A DNA stretch of 7,517 nt. Source: Myxococcales bacterium UBA5297 (lineage in GTDB: Bacteria; Myxococcota; Myxococcia; Myxococcales; UBA5297). A program made the position numbers and the translations under genes. This document shows, piece by piece, positions 1-5,596 of the stretch (positions are counted from its first letter, which is position 1; every line of letters starts with the position of its first letter). The stretch lies in contig DHSB01000020.1 of the NCBI GenBank assembly GCA_002408385.1, forward strand, positions 1 to 7,517, read 5' to 3'. The notes under the pieces are model-generated. The model ran no database searches. It had not been told where the DNA came from and was given only the letters and a program-made list of their open reading frames with translations.

Positions 1-139
1 GCAACCAAGTTCGCGGCGAGCACCCTCGTGTGCGGGCCGCTGGGAGGGGAGGGGGCGGGCCAACGGTGCCGGCGACGGCCCCCTTACTCGGATCACACCA
101 CCTCAAACCCTATCCGAAGCGGGCTTCGTCGACTGTCCC

Positions 140-250
140 AACCAGTGAGTGCCGCAACGAAGAGCGCCCCGACTTCGGGGTGACCGGGGCTCGGGCTTCT
201 GGCGGGGCCACGACGCCGACACAAAGGTCGGCGATCCGAACCAGTGAGTG
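140..250 (-). repeat. Two copies of a 12-nt word, 99 bp apart, each followed by a hairpin
   Basis: AACCAGTGAGTG occurs exactly at 140-151 and at 239-250, and each copy continues into a similar G/C-rich stretch ending in CAACG. Read on the minus strand the word is CACTCACTGGTT. The right copy is followed after 5 nt by a 7-bp hairpin (233 to 214). The left copy is followed after 11 nt by a 5-bp hairpin (128 to 115, stem CGAAG/CTTCG). The arrangement suggests a duplicated module of conserved word plus stem-loop. No function is assigned. Confidence 0.5.
214..233 (+). repeat. Hairpin repeat, ACAAAG-loop type (left copy)
   Basis: The arms CGCCGAC (214-220) and GTCGGCG (227-233) pair over 7 bp around the six-base loop ACAAAG. 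The same loop, with a closely related stem, recurs at 7385-7404 and 7454-7473 at the other end of the window. This makes it a dispersed repeat rather than a chance palindrome. Confidence 0.6.
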
Positions 251-284
251 GCGGGCCAACGGGTACGGCGAACCGACTGCGCAC

Positions 285-1256
285 CTACGGCGGGCACGGC
301 CGCGACGGCTCTCCTGGCGCGAGCAGCGGCTTGTGCGACAGCGCCTCGCGGAAGCACAAGGTCAACGACGGGTGAATCTCCACCGGATAGTAGGAGAGCT
401 TCGCCTGGCGCAGTCCCGGATCGTCGAGGTCCTCCTCGCGGTTGATGAGCTCGAAGCCCTCCTCGAGGATGACCTTTGCCGTCTCCTGGTTGACGACCTG
501 GTAGAGCCCCTTGTAGTCGCGCAGCGCCCGCTCGTAGTGGACCACCGCGGTCGTCGGGTTGAGCGTCTCGTAGACGGAGAACGCGACCGGCTTGCCCTCG
601 ACGCGCAGCAGCGTGCCCCGCTGGCCGAGGCTCGCAAAGTGCCTGAGCGTGAAGTCGAGGGTTCGCAGCTCCTGCTCGAGCGTGCCGCGGACGTCGAGCT
701 GCTCGGTGCGGCAGATCTCCTCGAGGAGCGCCCGGCAGTCGGAGAGATGCTCCGGGCGCAGCGGCTCGACGGTCCACTGGTAGAGCCGGTGCGCCTGCGC
801 GATGAGGTTGCGCTTCTTCGAGAACCGCTTGCCGGCGAGGGTCGCCAGGTCCTGCGCGCGGTAGACGTAGTTGGCCGCGGCGCGGTTGTCGGTGACCGCG
901 AATGCTTTAGCGAATTCGGGCTCTTCGGCGACGAAGTCGGGGCTGACGCCGACTACCCGCAGCCGGTAGTCGAGCTCGGCGATGCGCTCGACCAACGCCT
1001 CGGACAGCGCGCGCCCGATGGGGCCGACCGGCTGCAAGAGGTTGGGGGGCGGTTCCCCGTCGCCCTGGTAGCTGATGAGCAGCAGCTCGGGGGTCGGCTG
1101 GGCCCAGCCGTAGTGGAAGACGCTGTCCCAGGCCGCCAACGTGGCGAAGGTGAAGCCCGACAAAGGCTGCGGATGCCGCTCGAGGATGGGCCCGAGCCTC
1201 CCGACGTGATCGCGGGCGAGCGGCTCGAAACGAAAGCCTAGAAAGTCGAAGGCCAT
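285..1256 (-). CDS. DUF2156 / phosphatidylglycerol lysyltransferase C-terminal-like protein
   Basis: This 323-residue protein matches, from memory, the DUF2156 (LPG_synthase_C) family, whose members have a tandem GNAT-like fold. The central stretch at residues 130-151, where a Tyr is followed by LATLAGKRFSKKRN, is the typical family block. Near the C terminus YKGLYQVVNQETA (248-260) and GFELINREEDLDDPGLRQAK (267-286) are also characteristic. No membrane segments are seen, so it is not a full MprF-type flippase-synthase but a soluble protein of this fold. MprF enzymes move aminoacyl groups from tRNA to phosphatidylglycerol; the substrate of soluble family members is not known to me. The ATG touches the stop codon of the upstream GNAT gene, so translation is probably coupled, and GGGAAG lies about 9 nt upstream inside that gene. 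The last 20 or so residues are proline-rich and look less conserved. Confidence 0.88.
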   Translation of the reverse strand: MAFDFLGFRFEPLARDHVGRLGPILERHPQPLSGFTFATLAAWDSVFHYGWAQPTPELLLISYQGDGEPPPNLLQPVGPIGRALSEALVERIAELDYRLRVVGVSPDFVAEEPEFAKAFAVTDNRAAANYVYRAQDLATLAGKRFSKKRNLIAQAHRLYQWTVEPLRPEHLSDCRALLEEICRTEQLDVRGTLEQELRTLDFTLRHFASLGQRGTLLRVEGKPVAFSVYETLNPTTAVVHYERALRDYKGLYQVVNQETAKVILEEGFELINREEDLDDPGLRQAKLSYYPVEIHPSLTLCFREALSHKPLLAPGEPSRPCPP

Positions 1257-1676
1257 CTAGCCTTGCTTCCCGTAGAGCATCGGGCGGAAGCCCTCGAGCG
1301 CGCGAAACCCGAGCGACTCGTAGAAGGCCTGCGTTCCCGGCTCCGCGACCAGACCGACCCAGCCGATGCCTTGCTGGGAGCAGTACTCGGCGAGCCGCTT
1401 GACCAATTCGCGCCCTATCCCGCGCTTGCGCACTTCCTCGAGCACCACGACGTCCTGGATGTAGGCATCGCTCACCCCATCCGAGATGGCGCGGCCCATC
1501 CCGACGAGACGCCCGTCGCGGCTGCGCGCGACCATAAAGCAGAAGCTGCCTGTGATCATCCGCGGGATGATCGCCCTCCACTGCTCCGACTCCTGCCACC
1601 AGCCGCCGGCTTCGTAGAGCGCGACGATGGCCTCGACCGGCGCCTCGGAAACGACCTGGTATTCGATCTCGTCCAT
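1257..1676 (-). CDS. GNAT-family N-acetyltransferase
   Basis: This 139-residue protein fits the usual length of a single-domain GNAT enzyme, which transfers an acetyl group from acetyl-CoA to an amine. The acetyl-CoA-binding motif A is visible as QDVVVLEEVRKRGIGRELV (74-92); R83, G86 and G88 fit the Q/R-x-x-G-x-G/A pyrophosphate loop. Motif B is PGTQAFYESLGF (113-124), with the usual Tyr before the LGF turn. The substrate cannot be read from the sequence. The frame stays open upstream to 1757, but those residues are basic, low-complexity and unlike a GNAT start, so I use the ATG at 1676 (MDEIEYQVV). No good Shine-Dalgarno is seen before it. The TAG stop is followed directly by the ATG of the DUF2156 gene, giving a two-gene operon of acyltransferase-fold proteins. 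Confidence 0.9.
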   Translation of the reverse strand: MDEIEYQVVSEAPVEAIVALYEAGGWWQESEQWRAIIPRMITGSFCFMVARSRDGRLVGMGRAISDGVSDAYIQDVVVLEEVRKRGIGRELVKRLAEYCSQQGIGWVGLVAEPGTQAFYESLGFRALEGFRPMLYGKQG

Positions 1677-1993
1677 GGACTTTTTGGCCCGTAGCGTTGG
1701 GGGTTCGCTGCGCGCTTGATAGTCCAACCGCCCGCGGCGATCACCCCCCGCGTGCAAAGCGGACCGATCGCGCCACGGGCAAGGACTCGCGCTTGAGATT
1801 CGTCACGGCGCGGAATGATTCGAGATTTTCGGCGCGGAGCGGGTCGAAGACGAGAGGCCCGTCGGCCTCGCAAGCTCGGCCTACGCTCGGGCTGACCGGT
1901 TATCGCTCGAAGGCTTCCTCGACACGTCTTCTGCGACGAACCACGCGGGTTTCTTGGTAGAAGCGCCCACCTCGCTGTTAGGTTCCGCACCCC
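1677..1993. other. Divergent intergenic region between the GNAT operon and the ABC exporter operon
   Basis: This 317-bp gap between two divergent transcription units must hold promoters for both, and no coding frame is convincing. It contains a GAGGCC/GGCCTC hairpin (1854-1869, loop CGTC) that runs into a dispersed GGCC...GGCCTACG repeat (1862-1897). A weak plus-strand promoter candidate is TTGGTA at 1954-1959 with TAGGTT at 1979-1984, 19 bp apart; this would give a very short leader before the ATG at 1994. The match is poor and not reliable. The stretch around 1790-1850 is slightly more AT-rich than its surroundings. Confidence 0.5.
1854..1897 (+). repeat. Dispersed GGCC...GGCCTACGCTCG repeat with hairpin (copy 1)
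   Basis: Positions 1862-1897 match 6548-6583 at 30 of 36 bases. The shared parts are TCGGCCTCGCA, CGGCCTACGCTCG and a following TGA; the four bases between the two GGCC words differ most. The 5' part also pairs as GAGGCC (1854-1859) with GGCCTC (1864-1869). Both copies lie between genes and in the same orientation. Confidence 0.6.
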
Positions 1994-2938
1994 ATGACCG
2001 ACCTCGCGATCCACTGCCGGCAGCTCGTCAAGCGCTATGGCACCGAGGTGCTGGCCGTCGACGGCCTCGACCTCGAGGTGAAGCGCGGCGAGTGCTTCGG
2101 GCTGCTCGGGCCCAACGGCGCCGGCAAGACGACCACCGTGGAGATCCTCGAAGGCCTGCTCGAGCCGACCGCGGGCGAGGTCGAGGTGCTCGGGATGCAC
2201 TGGGCGCAGGACGCCGATCGGCTGCGCGAGCGGCTGGGCATCACCCTGCAGCAGACCTGGCTCTACGACCGGCTGACCGTCCGCGAGCTGCTCGAGCTGT
2301 TCCGCGCCTTCTTCCCCAAGGGCCGCACGGTCGACGAGGTGCTCGGGCTCGTCTCGCTCGAGGAGAAGCGCAACGCCTGGTTCGAGAAGCTCTCCGGCGG
2401 TCAGAAGCAGCGGCTCGCCGTCGCCTGCGCGCTGGTCGGCGACCCCGAGCTGCTCTTCCTCGACGAGCCGACGACCGGGCTCGACCCCCAGTCGCGCCGC
2501 CAGCTCTGGGACGTCGTCTCCGACATGAAGGCCGAGGGGCGCACGGTGCTGCTGACGACCCACTACATGGACGAGGCCGAGCGGCTGTGCGACCGGGTCG
2601 CGATCATCGACCGCGGCAAGGTCATCGCCCAGGGCACCCCGCGCGAGCTGATCACCCGGGTCGTCGGCCAGGAGGTCGTGGAGTTCGCCCCGCCCGGCGA
2701 GGTCGGGAAGAGCGACGGGCTCGACGAGCCGGCGCTGGTCGCCTTGCCCGGGGTCCTGGGCGCGCGGCATGTGCCCGACGGCTGGGCCCTGACCGTCGAC
2801 CGCGCCCACGTCGCCATCCCCGCCCTGCTCGCGCACCTCGAGGCGAAGGGGCTGCTGCCGCTCGCCCGGCTCTCGACGCACTCGGCGACCCTCGAAGACG
2901 TCTTCGTGACCCTGACTGGACGGAACCTGCGTGACTAG
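1994..2938 (+). CDS. ABC-2 type exporter, ATP-binding protein (DrrA/NatA-like)
   Basis: This 314-residue ATPase carries a complete ABC nucleotide-binding domain. It has Walker A GPNGAGKTT (39-47, Lys45), a Q-loop Gln at 86-87, the signature LSGGQ (133-137), Walker B LLFLDEP (153-159, catalytic Glu158), a D-loop TGLD (161-164) and the switch His190. The tail from about 225 on ends in LEDVFVTLTGRNLRD, the C-terminal extension typical of DrrA-type antibiotic or lipid export ATPases. It would sit at the cytoplasmic face of the inner membrane and drive the permease encoded next, whose gene it overlaps by 8 nt. The substrate is unknown; drug, sodium, polysaccharide or lipid export are all possible for this group. 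No clear Shine-Dalgarno precedes the ATG, and no better start is visible. Confidence 0.95.
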   Translation: MTDLAIHCRQLVKRYGTEVLAVDGLDLEVKRGECFGLLGPNGAGKTTTVEILEGLLEPTAGEVEVLGMHWAQDADRLRERLGITLQQTWLYDRLTVRELLELFRAFFPKGRTVDEVLGLVSLEEKRNAWFEKLSGGQKQRLAVACALVGDPELLFLDEPTTGLDPQSRRQLWDVVSDMKAEGRTVLLTTHYMDEAERLCDRVAIIDRGKVIAQGTPRELITRVVGQEVVEFAPPGEVGKSDGLDEPALVALPGVLGARHVPDGWALTVDRAHVAIPALLAHLEAKGLLPLARLSTHSATLEDVFVTLTGRNLRD

Positions 2939-3965
2939 CCGCTCGCCTCTGCTGCTGCTGACCGTCGCCCGGCTCAAGCTCTTCTTTCGCGAGCCGAGCG
3001 CGGTCTTCTGGAGCTTTGGCTTCCCCATCCTGCTGTCCATCGCGCTGGGGATAGCCTTCCGGGACAAGCCGCCCGAGCCGATAGCCGCCGCGGTGCAGGC
3101 AGGCCCAGGCGCCGAGCGCGTGGTCGCCTCGCTGGAGGCGAGCGGCCAGGTCAAGGCGCGGCCCCTCGAGGCCGACGCGGCCAAGAGCGCGCTGCGCACC
3201 GGCAAGGTGGCGATAGTCGTCCGCCCCGGGGCGACGCGCACCTACGCCTTCGACCCGACGCGGCCCGAGAGCCGGCTGGCGCGCACCGTAGTCGACGACC
3301 TGCTGCAGCGCGCCGACGGGCGCGTCGACCCGACCCCGGTCGCCGAGGCCAAGCTCACCGAGCCCGGCTCGCGCTACATCGACTTCCTGCTCCCCGGGCT
3401 CATCGGCCTGAACATCATGTCGAGCGGGATGTGGGGCATCGGCTACGTCATCGTCGAGGACCGCACCCGCAAGCTGCTCAAGCGCATGCTCGCCATGCCG
3501 ATGAAGCGCAGCCACTTCCTGCTCTCCTTCGTCTTCATGCGGGTGCTCTTCCTGGCCATCGAGCTGCCGGTCTTGATGCTCTTCGGCTGGCTCGCCTTCT
3601 CGATCACCATCCGCGGCTCGCTGCTGCTGCTCGGGCTCATCGCGCTGCTGGGGGCCTTCGCCTTCGCCGGCCTGGGGCTGCTCGTCGCCTCGCGGGCGCG
3701 CAACACGCAGACGGTCGGCGGCCTGATGAACCTGGTGATGATGCCGATGTACGTGCTCTCGGGCGTCTTCTTCTCCTCGGCCAACTTCCCCGAGCCGATG
3801 CAGCCGTTCATCAAGGCGCTGCCGCTGACCGCGCTCAACGACGGGATGCGGGCGGTCATCAACGAGGGCGCCGGGTTCGCCGCGGTGGCGCCGCAGGCAG
3901 GCATCCTCGCGGCGACCGCGCTGGTCACCTTCGTCGCGGCGGTGAAGCTGTTCCGGTGGAGCTGA
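2931..3965 (+). CDS. ABC-2 type exporter, membrane permease (ABC2_membrane family)
   Basis: This 344-residue membrane protein is the likely partner of the preceding ATPase. It has one N-terminal membrane segment (about 23-43), then a soluble extracytoplasmic region (about 44-148), then five further hydrophobic segments (about 150-175, 196-223, 229-254, 262-283 and 318-339). The segment ending VLSGVFFSSANFPEPMQPFI (275-294), followed by ALPLTALNDGMRAV, is typical of ABC-2 permeases of the DrrB/YhhJ type. The large periplasmic loop after the first helix suits the ABC2_membrane_3 architecture. Translation starts at a GTG inside the ATPase stop region (GTGACTAG, 8-nt overlap), which implies coupled translation. 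No accessory membrane-fusion protein or outer-membrane gene is present, so the exported substrate remains open. Confidence 0.93.
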   Translation: MTSRSPLLLLTVARLKLFFREPSAVFWSFGFPILLSIALGIAFRDKPPEPIAAAVQAGPGAERVVASLEASGQVKARPLEADAAKSALRTGKVAIVVRPGATRTYAFDPTRPESRLARTVVDDLLQRADGRVDPTPVAEAKLTEPGSRYIDFLLPGLIGLNIMSSGMWGIGYVIVEDRTRKLLKRMLAMPMKRSHFLLSFVFMRVLFLAIELPVLMLFGWLAFSITIRGSLLLLGLIALLGAFAFAGLGLLVASRARNTQTVGGLMNLVMMPMYVLSGVFFSSANFPEPMQPFIKALPLTALNDGMRAVINEGAGFAAVAPQAGILAATALVTFVAAVKLFRWS

Positions 3966-3973
3966 CGCGCCGA

Positions 3974-4002
3974 CGGTAGGGGCGCATAACAATGCGCCCG
4001 GC
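3974..4002 (-). repeat. GCGCAT/ATGCGC hairpin repeat, copy 1
   Basis: GGGCGCAT (3980-3987) pairs perfectly with ATGCGCCC (3992-3999) around the tetraloop AACA. The 29-base element is repeated at 5597-5625 with only two differences, both in the loop (AA versus GG). The conserved leader is CGGTAG and the conserved end is GGC. Read on the minus strand, the hairpin is followed by CTACCG. It begins 8 nt after the permease stop codon. Confidence 0.75.
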
Positions 4003-4030
4003 CCCGCAGGCCCGGTGCACCGTGGTGGAG

Positions 4031-4050
4031 GGCGGAGCTCCAGCTCCGCC
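4031..4050 (-). repeat. GGCGGAGCT/AGCTCCGCC hairpin
   Basis: GGCGGAGCT (4031-4039) and AGCTCCGCC (4042-4050) are perfect inverted repeats separated by CC. On the minus strand the hairpin is followed by CTCCACC, similar to the trailer of other hairpins here. The right arm and what follows it (4040-4064) recur at 4326-4350 with 21 of 25 bases identical. A degraded relative lies at about 4080-4100. Confidence 0.65.
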
Positions 4051-4199
4051 AGAGAGCCGGCTGAAGCGACGGCGCTGATGGAGGGCGGGAGCTCCGGGTC
4101 GAGTCCATGAGCGAGGAGCCCGCTTCTATCGCAAGCGTCACGGACGAAACAATCGCCACGGCTCTGCTTTGGGGCGGCGCGGGGGCGGGCCACATCGCC

Positions 4200-4325
4200 C
4201 TCGAGGCCCTCGGCATCCATCCGAACGCCGTCCCCATCAACCCGATAGCCGTCCGGACCAGTCCGAAAGCCGTCCGCATCACCCCGAAGGCCGTCCGCAT
4301 CGGTCCGAAAGCCGTCCGCATCGGT
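4200..4325 (-). repeat. 21-bp minisatellite, five clear copies plus one degenerate copy
   Basis: Copies lie at 4221-4241, 4242-4262, 4263-4283, 4284-4304 and 4305-4325; a diverged sixth at 4200-4220 matches at about 13 of 21 positions. The shared core on the plus strand is GCCGTCCGCATC, preceded by CCGAAA or CCGAAG. The last copies are nearly identical and divergence grows toward 4200. Since 21 is three times seven, each frame gives a heptapeptide repeat: PKAVRIG on the plus strand, and MRTAFGP or TDADGFR on the minus strand. No surrounding gene is supported, so I annotate it as a non-coding tandem repeat. Confidence 0.85.
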
Positions 4326-4350
4326 CCAGCTCCGCCAAAGGGCCGGCGGT
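4326..4350 (+). repeat. Second copy of the CCAGCTCCGCC word next to the minisatellite
   Basis: This 25-nt stretch begins at the first base after the last minisatellite unit and matches 4040-4064 at 21 of 25 positions (shared parts CCAGCTCCGCCA and GCCGGC). It keeps only the right arm of the hairpin element at 4031-4050. The minisatellite may therefore lie within or beside a partly duplicated element. Confidence 0.5.
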
Positions 4351-4412
4351 CCCCGCCCCACGCGAGGTCGATGCCCGGCAGCTCATCGGCGGGCATCAAC
4401 CGAAGGCGCACC

Positions 4413-4931
4413 TCAGGGCGCGGGCGAGGGACCGGCGGTCTCTTGGGCCTTTCTGAAAGGCCACGCCATCAGCGCTACCCCGAGCATGAGGAGCACGTCG
4501 GCGACGTTGAAGATCCCGGTGCGCAGCGACCCGAGCCCGAGCTGCATGAAGTCGACGACGCGACCCTCGTTGGCGATCCGGTCGATCAGGTTGCCGAAGC
4601 CACCGGCGACAATCAGCGCGCCGACGACGAGCCCGCCCCACGACAGCTCTTTGCGGAGCAGCAGCGTCAAGAGCCCGGCGACGAGTGCGACACCCACCCC
4701 GACGACGAAGAGCCAGAAGCGAAGCTGTGGCCCCAGGCTGTTACCCAGGCCCAGGAAAGCCCCGGGGTTCTCCACGTAGACGAGCTTGAACAGCCCACCG
4801 AGGAAGATCGACGGACCCTGTCCCAGCAACTCCCGCTGCGCGAGGTCCTTGGTCGCCTGATCACAGCCGATGAGGGTCAGCAACAGCGGTGCGAGCAGCA
4901 ACGCGCGAAGGGAACGGGGGACCGGGGCCAT
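4413..4931 (-). CDS. lspA: Lipoprotein signal peptidase (signal peptidase II)
   Basis: LspA is the inner-membrane aspartyl protease that cleaves prolipoproteins before the lipidated cysteine. With the start at 4931 the protein has 172 residues, the usual length. The four membrane helices and all family blocks are visible: CDQATK near residue 24, ENPGAFLGLG (54-63), GGFGNLIDR (110-118) with VVDF (125-128), and FNVAD (141-145). The catalytic pair is Asp127 and Asp145, 18 residues apart as expected. The frame stays open upstream to 4967, but AGGAGG at 4938-4943, six nt before the ATG at 4931, settles the start. Oddly, the first helix ends in LIGC, which resembles a lipobox (Cys23). The gene diverges from the NFACT-R gene and converges with the ABC permease. 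Confidence 0.96.
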   Translation of the reverse strand: MAPVPRSLRALLLAPLLLTLIGCDQATKDLAQRELLGQGPSIFLGGLFKLVYVENPGAFLGLGNSLGPQLRFWLFVVGVGVALVAGLLTLLLRKELSWGGLVVGALIVAGGFGNLIDRIANEGRVVDFMQLGLGSLRTGIFNVADVLLMLGVALMAWPFRKAQETAGPSPAP

Positions 4932-5099
4932 GGGAGTCCTCCTGGTAGGCGTCCGAACAGGTGGCACGACAGTCTATTCCACGCCCGCCGGCGCTTCGGC
5001 GGCCGTCACGAAGACCCTCCGAAAGCGGTCGCCGCAGGTCGGGCCCGGCGCCTCAAACGCCTTGCAGTCGCCCCCGGCCGCCTTCATCCTTCGCGCGCG
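4932..5099. promoter_or_regulatory. Divergent control region of lspA and the NFACT-R gene
   Basis: This 168-bp gap must hold the promoters of both divergent genes. A strong lspA ribosome-binding site (AGGAGG on the minus strand, 4938-4943) is clear. A possible minus-strand -10 element, TAGACT (revcomp of 4971-4976), has no good -35. A 6-bp hairpin CCGCCG/CGGCGG lies at 4985-5002. Just after it GGCCGTCACGAAGACCCTCCG (first part from 5001) resembles a decayed copy of the ACGAAG-loop repeat. No clear ribosome-binding site precedes the NFACT-R start. Confidence 0.4.
4938..4943 (-). promoter_or_regulatory. lspA Shine-Dalgarno AGGAGG
   Basis: AGGAGG on the minus strand ends six nt before the ATG at 4931. 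It is the strongest ribosome-binding site in the window, and it selects this start over the open frame extending to 4967. Confidence 0.85.
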
Positions 5100-5495
5100 A
5101 TGGCGAGCAAGGGACGTCCGTACCGCACGGTTGTCGTCGAAGGCTTCGAGGTCCTCATCGGACGGGCCAGCGAGGACAACGACTACCTGACCTTCAGGGT
5201 GGCCGAGCCGAACGACCTCTGGCTGCACGTCGGCGGCGGCACGCCGGGCAGCCACGTCGTGGTCCGCAACCCCGAGCGCGTCGAGGTGCCGCAGTCGGTG
5301 GTCGAAACCGCCGCGGCCGCGGCCGCCTGGTACTCGAAGGCGCGCGGCGCCCCGAAGGTCGAGGTCCACGTCTGCCGGGCCGGCAACGTGTCGAAGCCCC
5401 GCGGCGCGCCGGCGGGGCTGGTCGAGATCTCCAAGTTCAAGCGGGTGAAGGTGAAGCCCGCGGCTCCGGCGGGCGCCGAGGACGGGCCGGCCTGA
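5100..5495 (+). CDS. Stand-alone NFACT-R (DUF814) RNA-binding domain protein
   Basis: This 131-residue protein consists almost entirely of the NFACT-R domain found at the C terminus of RqcH/Rqc2/FbpA-type ribosome quality control factors. Typical elements are GFEVLIGRASEDND (15-28, in place of the usual 'vGRna..Nd'), DLWLHVGGGTPGSHVVVR (39-56), the AAAAAAWYSKAR helix (71-82), NVSKPRGAPAGLV (96-108), and a basic final strand FKRVKVKP (113-120). The NFACT-N, HhH and coiled-coil parts of RqcH are absent, so it cannot by itself act as a full RqcH. Binding to structured RNA, tRNA or ribosomal RNA is likely from the family; the precise role is unknown. I start at the ATG at 5100. The frame is open far upstream, but only through sequence antisense to lspA. 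No Shine-Dalgarno is evident, so the mRNA may be leaderless or weakly translated. Confidence 0.9.
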   Translation: MASKGRPYRTVVVEGFEVLIGRASEDNDYLTFRVAEPNDLWLHVGGGTPGSHVVVRNPERVEVPQSVVETAAAAAAWYSKARGAPKVEVHVCRAGNVSKPRGAPAGLVEISKFKRVKVKPAAPAGAEDGPA

Positions 5496-5536
5496 AGACG
5501 TATCGAAGAGTCCTCTGAGCGATGACCGGAAAACCC

Positions 5537-5555
5537 GAGCCCCTCCGACGGGCTC
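5537..5555 (+). terminator. Hairpin after the NFACT-R gene, possible terminator
   Basis: GAGCCC (5537-5542) pairs with GGGCTC (5550-5555) around a seven-base loop, 41 nt after the NFACT-R stop codon. The position suits a terminator, but there is no T-run behind it. It may instead be another intergenic hairpin repeat. Confidence 0.3.
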
Positions 5556-5596
5556 AGCCCGGGCTTCGAGCGGAATCCGAGCGATCGGCCGCAGGT

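Larger units (their letters stand above)
1..284. other. Left-edge intergenic region with hairpins and a 99-bp-spaced repeat
   Basis: No gene is convincingly supported here. The frame starting at base 1 is open to a TGA at 181-183 and could be the tail of a gene entering from the left, but after about 17 residues it becomes arginine- and proline-rich and looks non-coding. The region holds the word AACCAGTGAGTG twice, 99 bp apart. It also holds three small hairpins: CGAAG/CTTCG at 115-128, CCCCG/CGGGG at 167-180 and CGCCGAC/GTCGGCG at 214-233. It lies downstream of the DUF2156 gene, which ends at 285, so on the minus strand it would be that operon's 3' untranslated region. Confidence 0.5.
3966..4412. 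other. Repeat-rich gap between convergent ABC permease and lspA
   Basis: This 447-bp region separates convergent genes and holds no supported gene. It carries two strong hairpins (3980-3999 and 4031-4050), a decayed third element around 4080-4100 (GGAGGGCGGGAGCTCCGGG), a 21-bp minisatellite (4200-4325) and a duplicated 25-nt word (4040-4064 and 4326-4350). Long open frames cross it on both strands only because high GC and a repeat period divisible by three remove stops. The hairpins could end transcription from both sides, although no T-tract follows them. Confidence 0.6.

Noticed and set aside
30..1241. Long plus-strand frame of 403 codons over the DUF2156 gene
   Set aside because: It is the antisense shadow of a well-supported minus-strand gene; its product is Arg/Leu/Glu-rich with no family motif.
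4200..4325. CRISPR array
   Set aside because: The 21-bp units are contiguous with no unique spacers, and no cas genes are present, so this is a minisatellite.
1556..4361. Long minus-strand frames of over 500 codons across the ABC transporter genes and the gap beyond
   Set aside because: They lie antisense to the ATPase and permease, which have complete motifs. Their low-complexity composition (Arg, Gly, Ala, Glu) is typical of high-GC shadow frames, and the heptad part comes from the minisatellite.
3443..4411. Minus-strand frame starting with GTG just after the lspA stop, with MRTAFG heptads
   Set aside because: The start position looks like an operon partner of lspA, but beyond the repeat the frame shows no domain and continues antisense into the permease gene.
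4932..4967. Upstream lspA start at 4967
   Set aside because: The added residues are Pro/Arg/Thr-rich, and the strong AGGAGG lies between this start and the better ATG at 4931.
4107..5099. In-frame extension of the NFACT-R gene back to 4107, giving 462 residues with PKAVRIG repeats
   Set aside because: The extension runs antisense through lspA and through the minisatellite, has no recognisable domain, and the NFACT-R homology begins right after the ATG at 5100.
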